A DNA stretch of 64,000 nucleotides, from positions 248,001 through 312,000 of the forward strand of contig NZ_JADDUE010000003.1 in NCBI RefSeq assembly GCF_016526145.1, given 5' to 3'. The translations under genes were made by a program, and so were the position numbers. Position 1 is the first letter of the stretch; each line of letters opens with the position of its first letter. This stretch comes from Saccharopolyspora galaxeae. Lineage in GTDB: Bacteria > Actinomycetota > Actinomycetes > Mycobacteriales > Pseudonocardiaceae. This document shows positions 25,905 to 33,569 of the stretch, in pieces. The notes under the pieces were generated by a model that saw only the letters and a list, made by a program, of their open reading frames with translations, did not search any database and had not been told where the DNA came from.

Positions 25905-25985
25905 GTTGTCGTTGTCCTGTCAGCGGCGGCGCCGCTGAGCGGGTGACCATCTACGACAACGGACCACCGGCGGGGTGCCGCTACC
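25905..25985. repeat. REP-like palindromic element, copy 2 (inverted)
   Basis: Core TCAGCGGC-GGC-GCCGCTGA at 25920-25938. Read on the minus strand, its flanks GGTAGCGGCACC and ACAGGACAACGAC match those of the element at 23640-23690. It lies between the thioesterase start and the end of the TetR gene and probably ends the TetR transcript. Confidence 0.5.
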
Positions 25986-26014
25986 CGGACACCTCCGCAA
26001 AACGAGGTCCGATC

Positions 26015-26584
26015 TCATCGGGGTGGTTCGGCGACGCGTTGGGCGGCTGTCACCGCGGCCCGCCGGATGGTGTCCGGGTCGCGCCCGCCGACCTTGCCCA
26101 CCGCCAGCGCGGACAGCGCCATCGAGCGGGCGATGCCCAGCAGCACCACGAGCAGGTCGGCGGCGTGCCACGACGGGTCGATGTGCCCGGTCGCTTGGCC
26201 GCTGCGGATCTCGTCGATCTTCGGGCGCAGCCCGCTGAACCGGATGTCGTCGCGGGTGAGGTCCACCGGTTGGTCCAGGTCCAGCCACGCCTGCAGCCGG
26301 GCGCTCTGCGGGTCGTGCAAGTAGTGGTCGAACAACCGGCCCACGTAGCCGGGGACGTCGTCGCCGCGCAGCGCGGTGCGTTCGGAGGTTTCGGCGACCC
26401 ATCGGCTGGCGACCTCCGCGAACAGCTCCTCCTTGCTGGGGAAGTAGGCGTAGAGCCGGTCCTTGCTGGCGCGGGCGCCGGCGGCGATGCGGTTGATCCG
26501 CGCGCCCGCGACGCCGTGGCGGGCGAATTCCTCCTTGGCCGCGGCGAGGATCCGCTCGCGGGTGGCTTGGCCTGCTGCGCGCAC
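26015..26584 (-). CDS. TetR-family regulator
   Basis: A 189-residue TetR/AcrR protein. The HTH is GARINRIAAGARASKDRLYAYFPSKEEL, close to the RutR/YcdC-like group, and the C-terminal half is helical. The GTG start has no ribosome site; a -10 TAGGCT ends six bases upstream, so the transcript is probably leaderless. Two palindromes (CCGAACC-N4-GGTTCGG and a weaker copy) overlap its promoter and imply autoregulation. No obvious target gene is divergent. Confidence 0.85.
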   Translation of the reverse strand: MRAAGQATRERILAAAKEEFARHGVAGARINRIAAGARASKDRLYAYFPSKEELFAEVASRWVAETSERTALRGDDVPGYVGRLFDHYLHDPQSARLQAWLDLDQPVDLTRDDIRFSGLRPKIDEIRSGQATGHIDPSWHAADLLVVLLGIARSMALSALAVGKVGGRDPDTIRRAAVTAAQRVAEPPR

Positions 26585-26590
26585 CGGATC

Positions 26591-26648
26591 AGCCTACCTT
26601 GCCGAACCGGCTGGTTCGGGGATGCTGACGCCGGACCAACTGGCTCGG
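26591..26648 (-). promoter_or_regulatory. Leaderless promoter and twin operators of the TetR gene
   Basis: The minus-strand -10 TAGGCT (26591-26596) lies six bases before the GTG. CCGAACCGGCTGGTTCGG (26602-26619) is an inverted repeat with 7-bp arms covering the -35 region. CCGGACCAACTGGCTCGG (26631-26648) is a weaker second copy 29 bases further out. A TetR-family dimer, probably the adjacent gene product, is the natural ligand. Confidence 0.55.
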
Positions 26649-26753
26649 TGAGCGGCTCGGCGCCGGTGGCGCGCCGAGCTGTCGCGGCGCTGGGCAGCGC
26701 GGGAGCTTCGGCCGTGGCCGGGCTCGGCGCCCGGGAGACCACGGACCTGGTGA

Positions 26754-27470
26754 TCACTTCTGCTGCAGGGCCGCGGCGATCGACTCCTGCGCCTGCGCCT
26801 TGCCCACTCCGAGCCCGGACAGCACGCCGGAACCGTCCTCCAGATCCAGCAGTGCGAGCAGGATGTGCTCGGTGCCGACGAAGTCGTGCCCCATCCGCAG
26901 CGATTGCCGGAAGGTGAGCTCCAAGGCCTTCTTCGCGCCGGAGTCGAACGGGATCAGCGGCGGCACGTCCTCGACCGGGTCCGGCAGCACGGCAGCAGCG
27001 GCGCTGCGCACGTCCTCGGCGGTGACCTGCTGCGCGGTCAGGGCCGTGACCGCCACGCCCTCGGGCTCGCTCAGCAGCGCCAGCACCAGGTGCGCGGTCC
27101 GGATCTCGGGATTACCGGCCGCGCGGGCCTCTTCCTGCGAGGCGACGACGACGTTGCGCGCCCGCGGGGTGAAGCGGCTGAAGCCCTGCGCCGGGTCGAG
27201 GTCGGAGACGCCGCCGGGATCCTTCGGCAGGAAGCGCTTCTGCGCGGCCTGCTTGGTCACGCCCATGCTTCCGCCGATGTCCGTCCAGGAGGCGCCGGAG
27301 CTGCGGGCCTGATCGACGAAGTGCCCGATCAGGTGGTCGCTGATCTCGCCGAGGTGCTCGGCGGCCAGCACCGCGTCGGAGAGCTGGTCGAGGACGTCGG
27401 AGCGGTTCTTCTTGATCGCGTCGATCAGGTCGTCGAGCCGGATCGACTGCGTTGCGGATTCGTTCGGCAT
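26754..27470 (-). CDS. HTH regulator fused to a Clp N-terminal domain
   Basis: A 238-residue two-part protein. Residues 58-80 (GASWTDIGGSMGVTKQAAQKRF) form a helix-turn-helix of the sigma-factor/MerR-like kind. Residues 100-238 are a double Clp_N repeat (RTAHLVLALLSEPEG..., VGTEHILLALLDLEDGSG), the peptide/adaptor-binding domain of ClpA/ClpC. There is no AAA+ module. It may sense ClpC clients or adaptors and control transcription. Its promoter lies inside two GTCAAC-N5-GTTGAC palindromes and the mRNA appears leaderless (TATGGT six bases before the ATG), which points to tight autorepression. The start is fixed by this promoter. Confidence 0.85.
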   Translation of the reverse strand: MPNESATQSIRLDDLIDAIKKNRSDVLDQLSDAVLAAEHLGEISDHLIGHFVDQARSSGASWTDIGGSMGVTKQAAQKRFLPKDPGGVSDLDPAQGFSRFTPRARNVVVASQEEARAAGNPEIRTAHLVLALLSEPEGVAVTALTAQQVTAEDVRSAAAAVLPDPVEDVPPLIPFDSGAKKALELTFRQSLRMGHDFVGTEHILLALLDLEDGSGVLSGLGVGKAQAQESIAAALQQK

Positions 27471-27472
27471 GC

Positions 27473-27517
27473 GTCAACCATAAGTTGACGACGTTGGTTC
27501 GTCAACGCTGAGTTGAC
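27473..27517 (-). promoter_or_regulatory. Promoter embedded in twin palindromic operators
   Basis: GTCAAC-CATAA-GTTGAC (27473-27489) and GTCAAC-GCTGA-GTTGAC (27501-27517) are perfect 6-5-6 inverted repeats, 28 bases apart. On the minus strand the outer one supplies a -35 TTGACG (27500-27505) and the inner one contains the -10 TATGGT (27477-27482), with an exact 17-base spacer. Transcription would start at the ATG. A bound repressor would block both promoter boxes. Confidence 0.75.
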
Positions 27518-27608
27518 GACCGCCCTGCGGTGCCGCGCGGAGCGCGAACCGTGCCCGCCGACCACATCGCACCCAACCGTCCACAATGCTCGGACGGCGA
27601 ATTCGCGG

Positions 27609-28949
27609 TCACCGCGCCGAAACGGCGAAGCGCACCGCGAACGGATTCAACGCGGCAGGCAGCGCCTCCGGACGCAGCGCGGGCGCGCTCAACCGGAAAT
27701 CGTGCCGCCGCAACAACTTCCCGAGCACGGTGCTCGCCGTGAACAGCACCAGCTCCCGTCCCGGGCAAGTGCCCGGCCCGCCGCTAAACGGGAACAGCGA
27801 CCAGTCCTGCTCGGCGCGGCCGTCCAGCCACGCCTGCGGATCGAACCGGTCGGCCTGCGGCAGCACCTCGTCATCGCGGTGGAAGAACGAGCTGAGGATC
27901 AGGGTGGCGGTACCGGCGGGCAGCGTGCCCGCGTCCCACTCGGTTTCGGTCGTGCTGTCCCGCAACACCACCGCCGTCGTCGGCCACAGCCGCACCGACT
28001 CCAGCACGCTCGCGCGAGTCAGCGGCAGGTCCTGCGGCCGGGCGAGATCCCGATCCGTCAGCTCGGCGCGCACCCGACCGGCCTGGTCCGGGTGCGCGGC
28101 CAGCAACGCGAGCGCGCGGTAGGTGGCCATGCCCGCCGGGTCGGAGGCGAACAGCCACTGCGGGACCTGCTCGACCGGAGCGGTCGCGGCGCTGGACGGG
28201 GCGGCGGCGACCAGCTCCGCCAAGCTGCCCGGCTCGGCCGCGTCCAGGTACTCCTGCAACCGCCGCGTGAACCGTTCGCGCAAGTCGCCGCGTTTCGGCC
28301 GCAGGTAGGCCCAGTTCGCGTCGTAGCGCAGCTCGGTGAGCAGCGCGGTCAGCTCCCGATCGTCCCGCGCGGCGTCGCCGAGCACGATCCGCCGGATCGC
28401 GCGCCGCCACGCCTGGGCGAAATCGTTCCACACCAGCGAATTCCGCGATTCCGCGGTGCGCAACAGCTCGTCCGCCTCCTCGCCCGCCTTGCCGACGAGC
28501 CGGTCGGCCATCCGGTGCACCTGGTTGCCGGTGTCGAGCACGTCCTCGTTGAACCGCCGCCGGTCGGCGCGGTTCGCCCCGTGCGAGACCAGCACGCCGC
28601 GCGGCTGGAAGTGGTTCAGCGCACCGCGCTTTTCCACGTTGGCCAGCGCGAACGGCTCGGGTGATCCTTCCAGGACGCGATGCACGTGCGCCGGTGAGAG
28701 CACCAGCGCCACCGAGCGGAACGGCACTCGCAGCCGCAGCGGACCCGGCCCGTAGCGGCGCCGGAATTCCTGCAGCAGCCGCACGGAACGCCGGTCCGTG
28801 CCGAGCCTGCCCGCCAGTTCGACCATGCGCGGGCGGCGGGCGATCACGCCTTGGGCCAGCATCGGGGCGATGGCGATCGCCGCGGCCCGCAGGGTGTCCG
28901 GGGTCGAGGCGCGGGGCAGGGACTTCGCGCCGGTGCTCGTCGCGGTCAT
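27609..28949 (-). CDS. Cytochrome P450
   Basis: A 446-residue P450. The heme-ligand loop is FSGGPGTCPGRELVLF (Cys near residue 399), the K-helix ExxR is ESVRL, and FFHRDDEVLPQADRFDPQAW precedes them. The I-helix reads ASDPAGMATYRAL: the threonine is there but the usual acidic residue before it is Ala, so proton delivery may be unusual. The N-terminus has no membrane anchor, as expected of a soluble bacterial enzyme. ATG follows GGAG at four bases; a GTG codon lies directly before it. No ferredoxin or reductase gene adjoins, and the substrate is unknown. Confidence 0.92.
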   Translation of the reverse strand: MTATSTGAKSLPRASTPDTLRAAAIAIAPMLAQGVIARRPRMVELAGRLGTDRRSVRLLQEFRRRYGPGPLRLRVPFRSVALVLSPAHVHRVLEGSPEPFALANVEKRGALNHFQPRGVLVSHGANRADRRRFNEDVLDTGNQVHRMADRLVGKAGEEADELLRTAESRNSLVWNDFAQAWRRAIRRIVLGDAARDDRELTALLTELRYDANWAYLRPKRGDLRERFTRRLQEYLDAAEPGSLAELVAAAPSSAATAPVEQVPQWLFASDPAGMATYRALALLAAHPDQAGRVRAELTDRDLARPQDLPLTRASVLESVRLWPTTAVVLRDSTTETEWDAGTLPAGTATLILSSFFHRDDEVLPQADRFDPQAWLDGRAEQDWSLFPFSGGPGTCPGRELVLFTASTVLGKLLRRHDFRLSAPALRPEALPAALNPFAVRFAVSAR

Positions 28950-29217
28950 CACGCTCCAAAGCGAGGGGTCGCTGCGCCGCGGGTTACCCGTTGAGGCCGG
29001 TGTTATTCGCGCACCGCACAACCGCGCACGGCCTGCTCGGCAAATTCCCGACCACATCAGCAACTTCCGTCGCTGTCTTCGCAAGGTTGCACCGGCAGGT
29101 ACCGTGGTCACCGGTTGAGTTCACAGCCGCGCACAGACGGAGAACGCCTAGGGCGCATCTCGGCGCTGTGGCTCACAGCGGCGCCGAGCGTCCTCCGCGA
29201 TCGATCAGGAGGCGGCA

Positions 29218-29688
29218 ATGCGTGTGGCTCAGAGCCCTCCCTTCCCGGAAGAGACGCACATCGGCGACGTGGACTTCACCGTCCCGGCCGCGCGAGGCAT
29301 CAGCCCGGTGCCGACTCAGGAACACGCCGAACAGGCATCGGCGCAAGGTCTCAGCATCGACGTCACGCGGCCCGACCCCGGCACGATCGTGCTGTCGGCG
29401 CGCGGCGAGATCGACAGCCACACGGTGCAACGGCTGCACGAGCTGATGTGGCACCGGCTCGCCTCGTGCAGCGAAGTCGTGGTGCTGGACCTTTCGGCGA
29501 TCACGTACTGCAACACCAGCGGACTGCGACTGCTGGAGCAGTGCCGGCTGCGGGCCGAGGAGCGCGACATCTCGTTGCGCGTCGTACCCGACCGCTACGG
29601 GCTGCTGGCGCGGCTGCTGGACATCACCGGCACCCGGGAGCGTTTCGCGCTCCGGGCGAACGCGGTGACCGCGGCGCACGCGGAGTGA
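29218..29688 (+). CDS. STAS-domain anti-sigma factor antagonist
   Basis: A 156-residue protein with a disordered N-terminal 45 residues and a STAS domain (LSIDVTRPDPGTIVLSARGEIDS...). Such proteins bind anti-sigma kinases and are switched off by phosphorylation of a serine in the DSSGL loop. Here the loop reads CNTSGLRLL, so the phospho-site position is Thr and the preceding acid is Asn. It may therefore be regulated differently or not phosphorylated. AGGAGG precedes the ATG. No anti-sigma or sigma gene is adjacent. A 13-bp hairpin follows. Confidence 0.88.
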   Translation: MRVAQSPPFPEETHIGDVDFTVPAARGISPVPTQEHAEQASAQGLSIDVTRPDPGTIVLSARGEIDSHTVQRLHELMWHRLASCSEVVVLDLSAITYCNTSGLRLLEQCRLRAEERDISLRVVPDRYGLLARLLDITGTRERFALRANAVTAAHAE

Positions 29689-29693
29689 TCCGC

Positions 29694-29728
29694 AGGCGCG
29701 TCGGCGCCGCCCGGCCGCCGACGCGCCT
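29694..29728. terminator. Perfect 13-bp bidirectional hairpin
   Basis: AGGCGCGTCGGCG at 29694-29706 pairs with 29716-29728 across a nine-base loop and is followed by TTG. It lies six bases after the STAS stop and before the convergent cupin stop. Confidence 0.75.
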
Positions 29729-29782
29729 TGCTGTCCACATCGCCACGGCGCGTACCGTCCTGCTCGGACCCGCGGCGGCCGC

Positions 29783-30148
29783 TCAGACGGCCCAGTCGAT
29801 CCCGATGTCCCCGTCGCTGACCAGCAGGAACTCGCAGCCCTCCACCGGATCGGCTTGCTCCGGCCCGTAAACGTGCCCGGCGCGGACACCGCGAACCGCA
29901 TTGGCGCCGACCCAGCCCTCATCGCCGAACCGCAGCGCGCCTTTGACCATGTAGTACGTCGTGTTGAACGGGTGGCTGTGCTCCGGGGCGGCGAACCCGG
30001 GCGGGAACCAGGCGTAGAAGACGTTGGGGGCCAGGATCTTGACCTGAGCGGCGTTCTCGCCGCCGGGCAGGTGCGGGTCCTCGTAGGGAACCCAGGGCTC
30101 CTCGTCGAGGACTTTCGCCCACACGGCGGGGGCGCTTTCGATACTCAT
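29783..30148 (-). CDS. Cupin-domain protein
   Basis: A 121-residue single-domain cupin. The first metal motif is PPGFAAPEHSHPFNTTYYMVKGALRFG and the second strand set is GHVYGPEQADPVEGCEFLLVSDGDIGIDW. Two His of motif 1 are present; motif 2 offers a Glu and no clear His, so metal binding may be altered. The fold suits a small dioxygenase, isomerase or sensor. The start is ATG with GGAGAA upstream. It is a single gene. Confidence 0.82.
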   Translation of the reverse strand: MSIESAPAVWAKVLDEEPWVPYEDPHLPGGENAAQVKILAPNVFYAWFPPGFAAPEHSHPFNTTYYMVKGALRFGDEGWVGANAVRGVRAGHVYGPEQADPVEGCEFLLVSDGDIGIDWAV

Positions 30149-30509
30149 CGGACGGTTCTCCAGTTCGGTACTTCGCGAAAAGCACGAGCGTGCCGCGGAC
30201 AGTGTGCACGCGTTCTGACCGGGAGATCCACCCGCCCCCTCGGCAATTTTTCGGCATATTCCAGAACGGCTATACCGATCGGATAATGCCGTCGATCGCG
30301 ACCGGAAAGGCGTGCGAACTGCGAGGATGATCGGCCTGTTCGGCCCAAAGCCGCGAGCGAAACGGCGGCACGACGTCCGGGCGTTCAGCGCAAGGGCGGC
30401 GACCGACCGCAGAACCGTTGCGAATCCAGTGCAAGGTCCGGCGCGAAAACGGAACCGAACGATTTCCGGCCGAAAAGCGGGGCGCCGCCGCGACGACGCC
30501 CCGCCGGGG
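30149..30509. other. Intergenic stretch, promoter region of the cupin gene
   Basis: No gene is supported in these 361 bases. The segment 30240-30295 is AT-rich for this genome and contains a leftward TATAGC hexamer, a weak -10 candidate for the cupin gene. I see no hairpin for the aldo/keto reductase end. Confidence 0.4.
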
Positions 30510-31508
30510 TCAACGGCCGATGCTGCCCCGCAGTCCACTCGCGTACCGCTCCCCCGCGGTCGATCCGGGCGGGAAGATCCCGGAGAGCTCGGCGACCAGG
30601 TCCGCGGGCGGTTCCAGCCGGGCGGCCTCGATGTTCCCGTCCAGATTGGACACCCGCCGGGTGCCCGGGATCGGCACGATGTCCTCGCCCTGCGCCAGCA
30701 GCCATGCCAGCGCCAGCGCCGCGGGCGTGGTGCCCAGCTCGTCGGCGCGCTCCCGCAACCGGTCGACCCTGGTGAGGTTCTCGCGCAGCGCCTCTTCCTC
30801 GAACCGCGGATAGCGCTGCTGGCGCGCGGAGAGGTTCTCCACGTCATCAGCGCTGCGGATCGACCCGCCGAGCACGCCGCGTCCCAGCGGCGAATACGCC
30901 ACCACGCCCACGCCGAGCTCCCGCGCGGCCGGCAGCAGCTCGGCCTCCACGTCGCGGGTGAACAGCGAGTACTCCTCCTGCGTCACCGCGATCGGATGCA
31001 CGGCGTGCGCCCGCCGCAACGTCTCCGCGCTGACCTCGGAGAGCCCGATGTGGCGGGCCTTGCCCTGCGCGACGATGTCGGCCAACGCGCCGACGCTGTC
31101 CTCGATCGGTGTGCTCGGGTCGACCCGGTGCAGGTAGTACACGTCGACGTGGTCGGTGCCCAGGCGCTTGAGGCTGGCGTCGATCGCCTCCCGGATCCGA
31201 TCCGGGTGGCCGAGCCCTTCGGCACCTCCGCCGCCGGTCTTGGTGGCCAGCACCACCCGCTCCCGCAGACCGCCGGACAGCGCCTGGCCGAGCAGCATCT
31301 CGTTGTGCCCGCGGCCGTAGACGTCGGCGGTGTCGATGTGCGTGATGCCCGCGTCCACGAGGTGCCGGATCAGCCGCTTCGACTCGGTGTCGTCGGCCTC
31401 GCCGTAGACCCCGGACAGCCCCATCGCGCCGTAGCCCAGCGCGCTGACCGCCGGACCGCGGGAGCCGAGGCGGTGCTGCGGGATCTCGTCCCGCCGAGCC
31501 AGAGACAT
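30510..31508 (-). CDS. Aldo/keto reductase
   Basis: A 332-residue NADPH-dependent oxidoreductase of the AKR13/YajO-like group. The catalytic tetrad is visible: Asp and Tyr in HIDTADVYGRGHNEMLLG, Lys in VLATKTGGGG and His in VDVYYLHRVDP. The cofactor-binding end is VPIPGTRRVSNLDGNIEA. It reduces aldehydes or ketones; the natural substrate is unknown. GGTGA precedes the ATG weakly. It is divergent from the UbiX-like gene with a 260-base shared region. Confidence 0.92.
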   Translation of the reverse strand: MSLARRDEIPQHRLGSRGPAVSALGYGAMGLSGVYGEADDTESKRLIRHLVDAGITHIDTADVYGRGHNEMLLGQALSGGLRERVVLATKTGGGGAEGLGHPDRIREAIDASLKRLGTDHVDVYYLHRVDPSTPIEDSVGALADIVAQGKARHIGLSEVSAETLRRAHAVHPIAVTQEEYSLFTRDVEAELLPAARELGVGVVAYSPLGRGVLGGSIRSADDVENLSARQQRYPRFEEEALRENLTRVDRLRERADELGTTPAALALAWLLAQGEDIVPIPGTRRVSNLDGNIEAARLEPPADLVAELSGIFPPGSTAGERYASGLRGSIGR

Positions 31509-31768
31509 CAGTTGGTCACCTTCCTGTTCGCCGTCGCCCGCACCGCCCGGCGCGGGTCGCTCTCCCAGCACAACACCGCGCGGGCCGTCCGGCTTCCAAG
31601 CCCTGGTCCGGCACTTCTCGGATGCCGGGAAATCCGCCTGGAGCCCCCGTGCGGCGAGCCACGCCCGCCGGTCCCGCGAACCGCGCGTTGCGTCCACCGC
31701 ATCCGGCAGCCCCGACCGGCAGCCCGCAAACTCGCCGGTGCAGCGAGGACTTCGTGCGAGGAGGGCCG

Positions 31769-32398
31769 ATGGCGCAACGACAGCGGATGATCATGGCGGT
31801 GACCGGAGCGGGCGGCACCCGGGTGGCGCGGCGCGTGCTGTCCGCGCTGGACCGCGACGAGCGGGTCGAACACGTGGACCTCATGGTCTCGCCGTCGGGC
31901 CGCAAGCTGGTGGCGCACGAGTTCGGCGGCACCGACGGCGACGATCCGGCGCGCCTGCTGCTCGGCGGCGACTCCGCCAAGGTCCGCGCCCTGGACCCGG
32001 ACGACCTCGCGGGCGCACCGACCTCGGGCAGCTACCCGTCCACCAGCATGATCGTGCTCCCGGCCGCGCTGGGCGTGGTCGGCCGGATCGCGCAGGGCCA
32101 GGCGAACACGTTGATCGAGCGGGCCGCGGACGTGTGCCTGAAGGAACGGCGCTCGCTGGTGCTGTGCGTGCGGGAAACACCGTTCAACCTGATCCACCTG
32201 CGGAACATGACGCAGGTGACCGAGGCCGGTGCCGTCGTGTACCCGATGATCCCGACCTACTACAACGCGCCGCAGAGCGTCGAGCAGCTGCAGGAGGAGT
32301 TCACCGCGCGGCTGCTGGGATTCCTCGGCCTCGACCAGACCGACTACTACGCGTGGAGCGGCGACGACACTCCCGCCCACCAGGACCGCGCTCGCTAG
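31769..32398 (+). CDS. UbiX/Pad1-type flavin prenyltransferase family protein
   Basis: A 209-residue flavoprotein. The N-terminal FMN loop MAVTGAGGTRVARRVL, the SGSYPSTSMIVLPAALGVVGRIAQG segment (normally SGSFxTxGMVIAPCS) and RAADVCLKERRSLVLCVRETPFNLIHLRNM are UbiX hallmarks. UbiX makes the prenylated FMN cofactor of UbiD decarboxylases. No ubiD gene lies in the window. The APCSM cysteine position is LPAAL, so the active site differs from the canonical form. GAGGAGGG precedes the ATG. Confidence 0.85.
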   Translation: MAQRQRMIMAVTGAGGTRVARRVLSALDRDERVEHVDLMVSPSGRKLVAHEFGGTDGDDPARLLLGGDSAKVRALDPDDLAGAPTSGSYPSTSMIVLPAALGVVGRIAQGQANTLIERAADVCLKERRSLVLCVRETPFNLIHLRNMTQVTEAGAVVYPMIPTYYNAPQSVEQLQEEFTARLLGFLGLDQTDYYAWSGDDTPAHQDRAR

Positions 32399-32403
32399 CG
32401 CGG
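32386..32403. terminator. Hairpin overlapping the stop of the UbiX-like gene
   Basis: CCGCGCT-CGCT-AGCGCGG is a perfect 7-bp stem spanning the TAG stop in the 16-base gap before the convergent FolD-like gene. A second small stem GGCG-GCTT-CGCC follows. Confidence 0.45.
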
Positions 32404-32414
32404 CGGCTTCGCCC

Positions 32415-33320
32415 TCAGCCGTTCCAGTTGCGGTAGAGGCGCACGGCGTTGCGCAGCGCCATCGTCACCGTCATCGGGCCGATCCTGGGAGCGAAGACTT
32501 CGGCGGCTTCGCCGATGTCGTCGGTGAAGTTCTTCATCGTGGAGAAGTTCACGCAGGTAGCGCCCGGCTTGATCTCGCCGGGCCCGACCAGCGGGAATTC
32601 CCGCGACGGCACGCCGGTCACGACCACGTCGGCCTGCGCCAGCGCCGCGGCGCGGTCGATGTCGGTGGCGCGGACCTCGGAGGTGCCCCGGTCCTTCGGC
32701 GGCAGGTACGACAGCGCGCCGTCGATGTCGAACGAGGTGACCTCGGCGCCGTCGTTGGCCATCATCGCCGCCAGCGGCTGGCCCACGATCTCGCTGCGGT
32801 TGAACACGCAGGCCCGCAGGCCGCTGAGCGGCTCGGGCGAGCCGGGCCGGGTCACCCCGGCCTCCTCCAGCAGCTTCAGCACGGCCAGCGGGGTGCACGG
32901 CAGCACCGCCCGCTTGGTGTGGCCGGTGTCGATGTAGCGGCGGTTCTCGTAGAGGCAGCGGCTCCAGAACGAGTGCAGCCCCTCGACGTCCTTGCGCGGG
33001 TCGACGAGTTCCCGCAGCCACCGGTCCTGCGCGAGCCCTTGGATCGGGTAGTAGATGAAGATCCCGTGCACCCGCGGGTCGCTGCCCGCCTCGTGCACGG
33101 CGCGCTCGATCTGCTCGGGAGGCAGCACGCGCTCCTCGAAGTGGATTCCGACCTGTTCGCAGCCGCGCCGGGTGTATTCGGCGTAGGTCTGGGTCGGACC
33201 CTCGCCTTCGACGCGGAAACCGGCCAGGCTCAGCGGTTCCGGGAGCGCGGCGACCTCGGCGCGGATCTGCGCGCGGTAGTTCTTGGCGAGGGCGCTGGGG
33301 TCAAGGACTCGAGCGGACAC
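32415..33320 (-). CDS. Methylenetetrahydrofolate dehydrogenase, probably monofunctional (MTD1-like)
   Basis: A 301-residue FolD-superfamily protein: TYAEYTRRGCEQVGI, DPRKDVEGLHSFW, PCTPLAVLKLLEEAGV, FNRSEIVGQPLAAMM and IGPMTVTMALRN follow in FolD order. Two catalytic positions differ. The Lys of the YxxxK motif is Thr50, and the Gln of the QLPLP loop is Tyr90 (FIYYPIQ). The yeast NAD-dependent monofunctional enzyme MTD1 has the same Thr/Tyr pair (T57, Y98) and lacks cyclohydrolase activity. This protein therefore probably oxidises methylene-THF to methenyl-THF, perhaps with NAD, but does not hydrolyse it. The start codon suits the family; the ribosome site is weak. Confidence 0.88.
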   Translation of the reverse strand: MSARVLDPSALAKNYRAQIRAEVAALPEPLSLAGFRVEGEGPTQTYAEYTRRGCEQVGIHFEERVLPPEQIERAVHEAGSDPRVHGIFIYYPIQGLAQDRWLRELVDPRKDVEGLHSFWSRCLYENRRYIDTGHTKRAVLPCTPLAVLKLLEEAGVTRPGSPEPLSGLRACVFNRSEIVGQPLAAMMANDGAEVTSFDIDGALSYLPPKDRGTSEVRATDIDRAAALAQADVVVTGVPSREFPLVGPGEIKPGATCVNFSTMKNFTDDIGEAAEVFAPRIGPMTVTMALRNAVRLYRNWNG

Positions 33321-33569
33321 GGTTGTTCTCTAGCACAGCGGCCGCGCTCCTGCGATGCCGCCCCTGCCCGTTCAGCGGCCGTGCGCGGCGCTGTGACCTC
33401 GGATTCCGGAACGGGCGCCCGCGTCCAACCGGAACGCGTCGGTACCGGTGTGTCGGACATCAAGCGAGCCGCCCGAGTGCGCGATCAACACCCGATCCAG
33501 CGATGCGGGCGCCCGCCGAAGCGGTCGATGATCTTGCGGTAGCTGAAGTCGATCAACGAGAAGGCGCCG

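Noticed and set aside
26648-26917. Rightward frame from GTG (VSGSAPVARRAVAALGSAG...) divergent from the TetR gene
   Set aside because: It runs antisense into the ClpN gene, has no ribosome site and no domain. At most it is a gene remnant, mentioned only in the operator finding.
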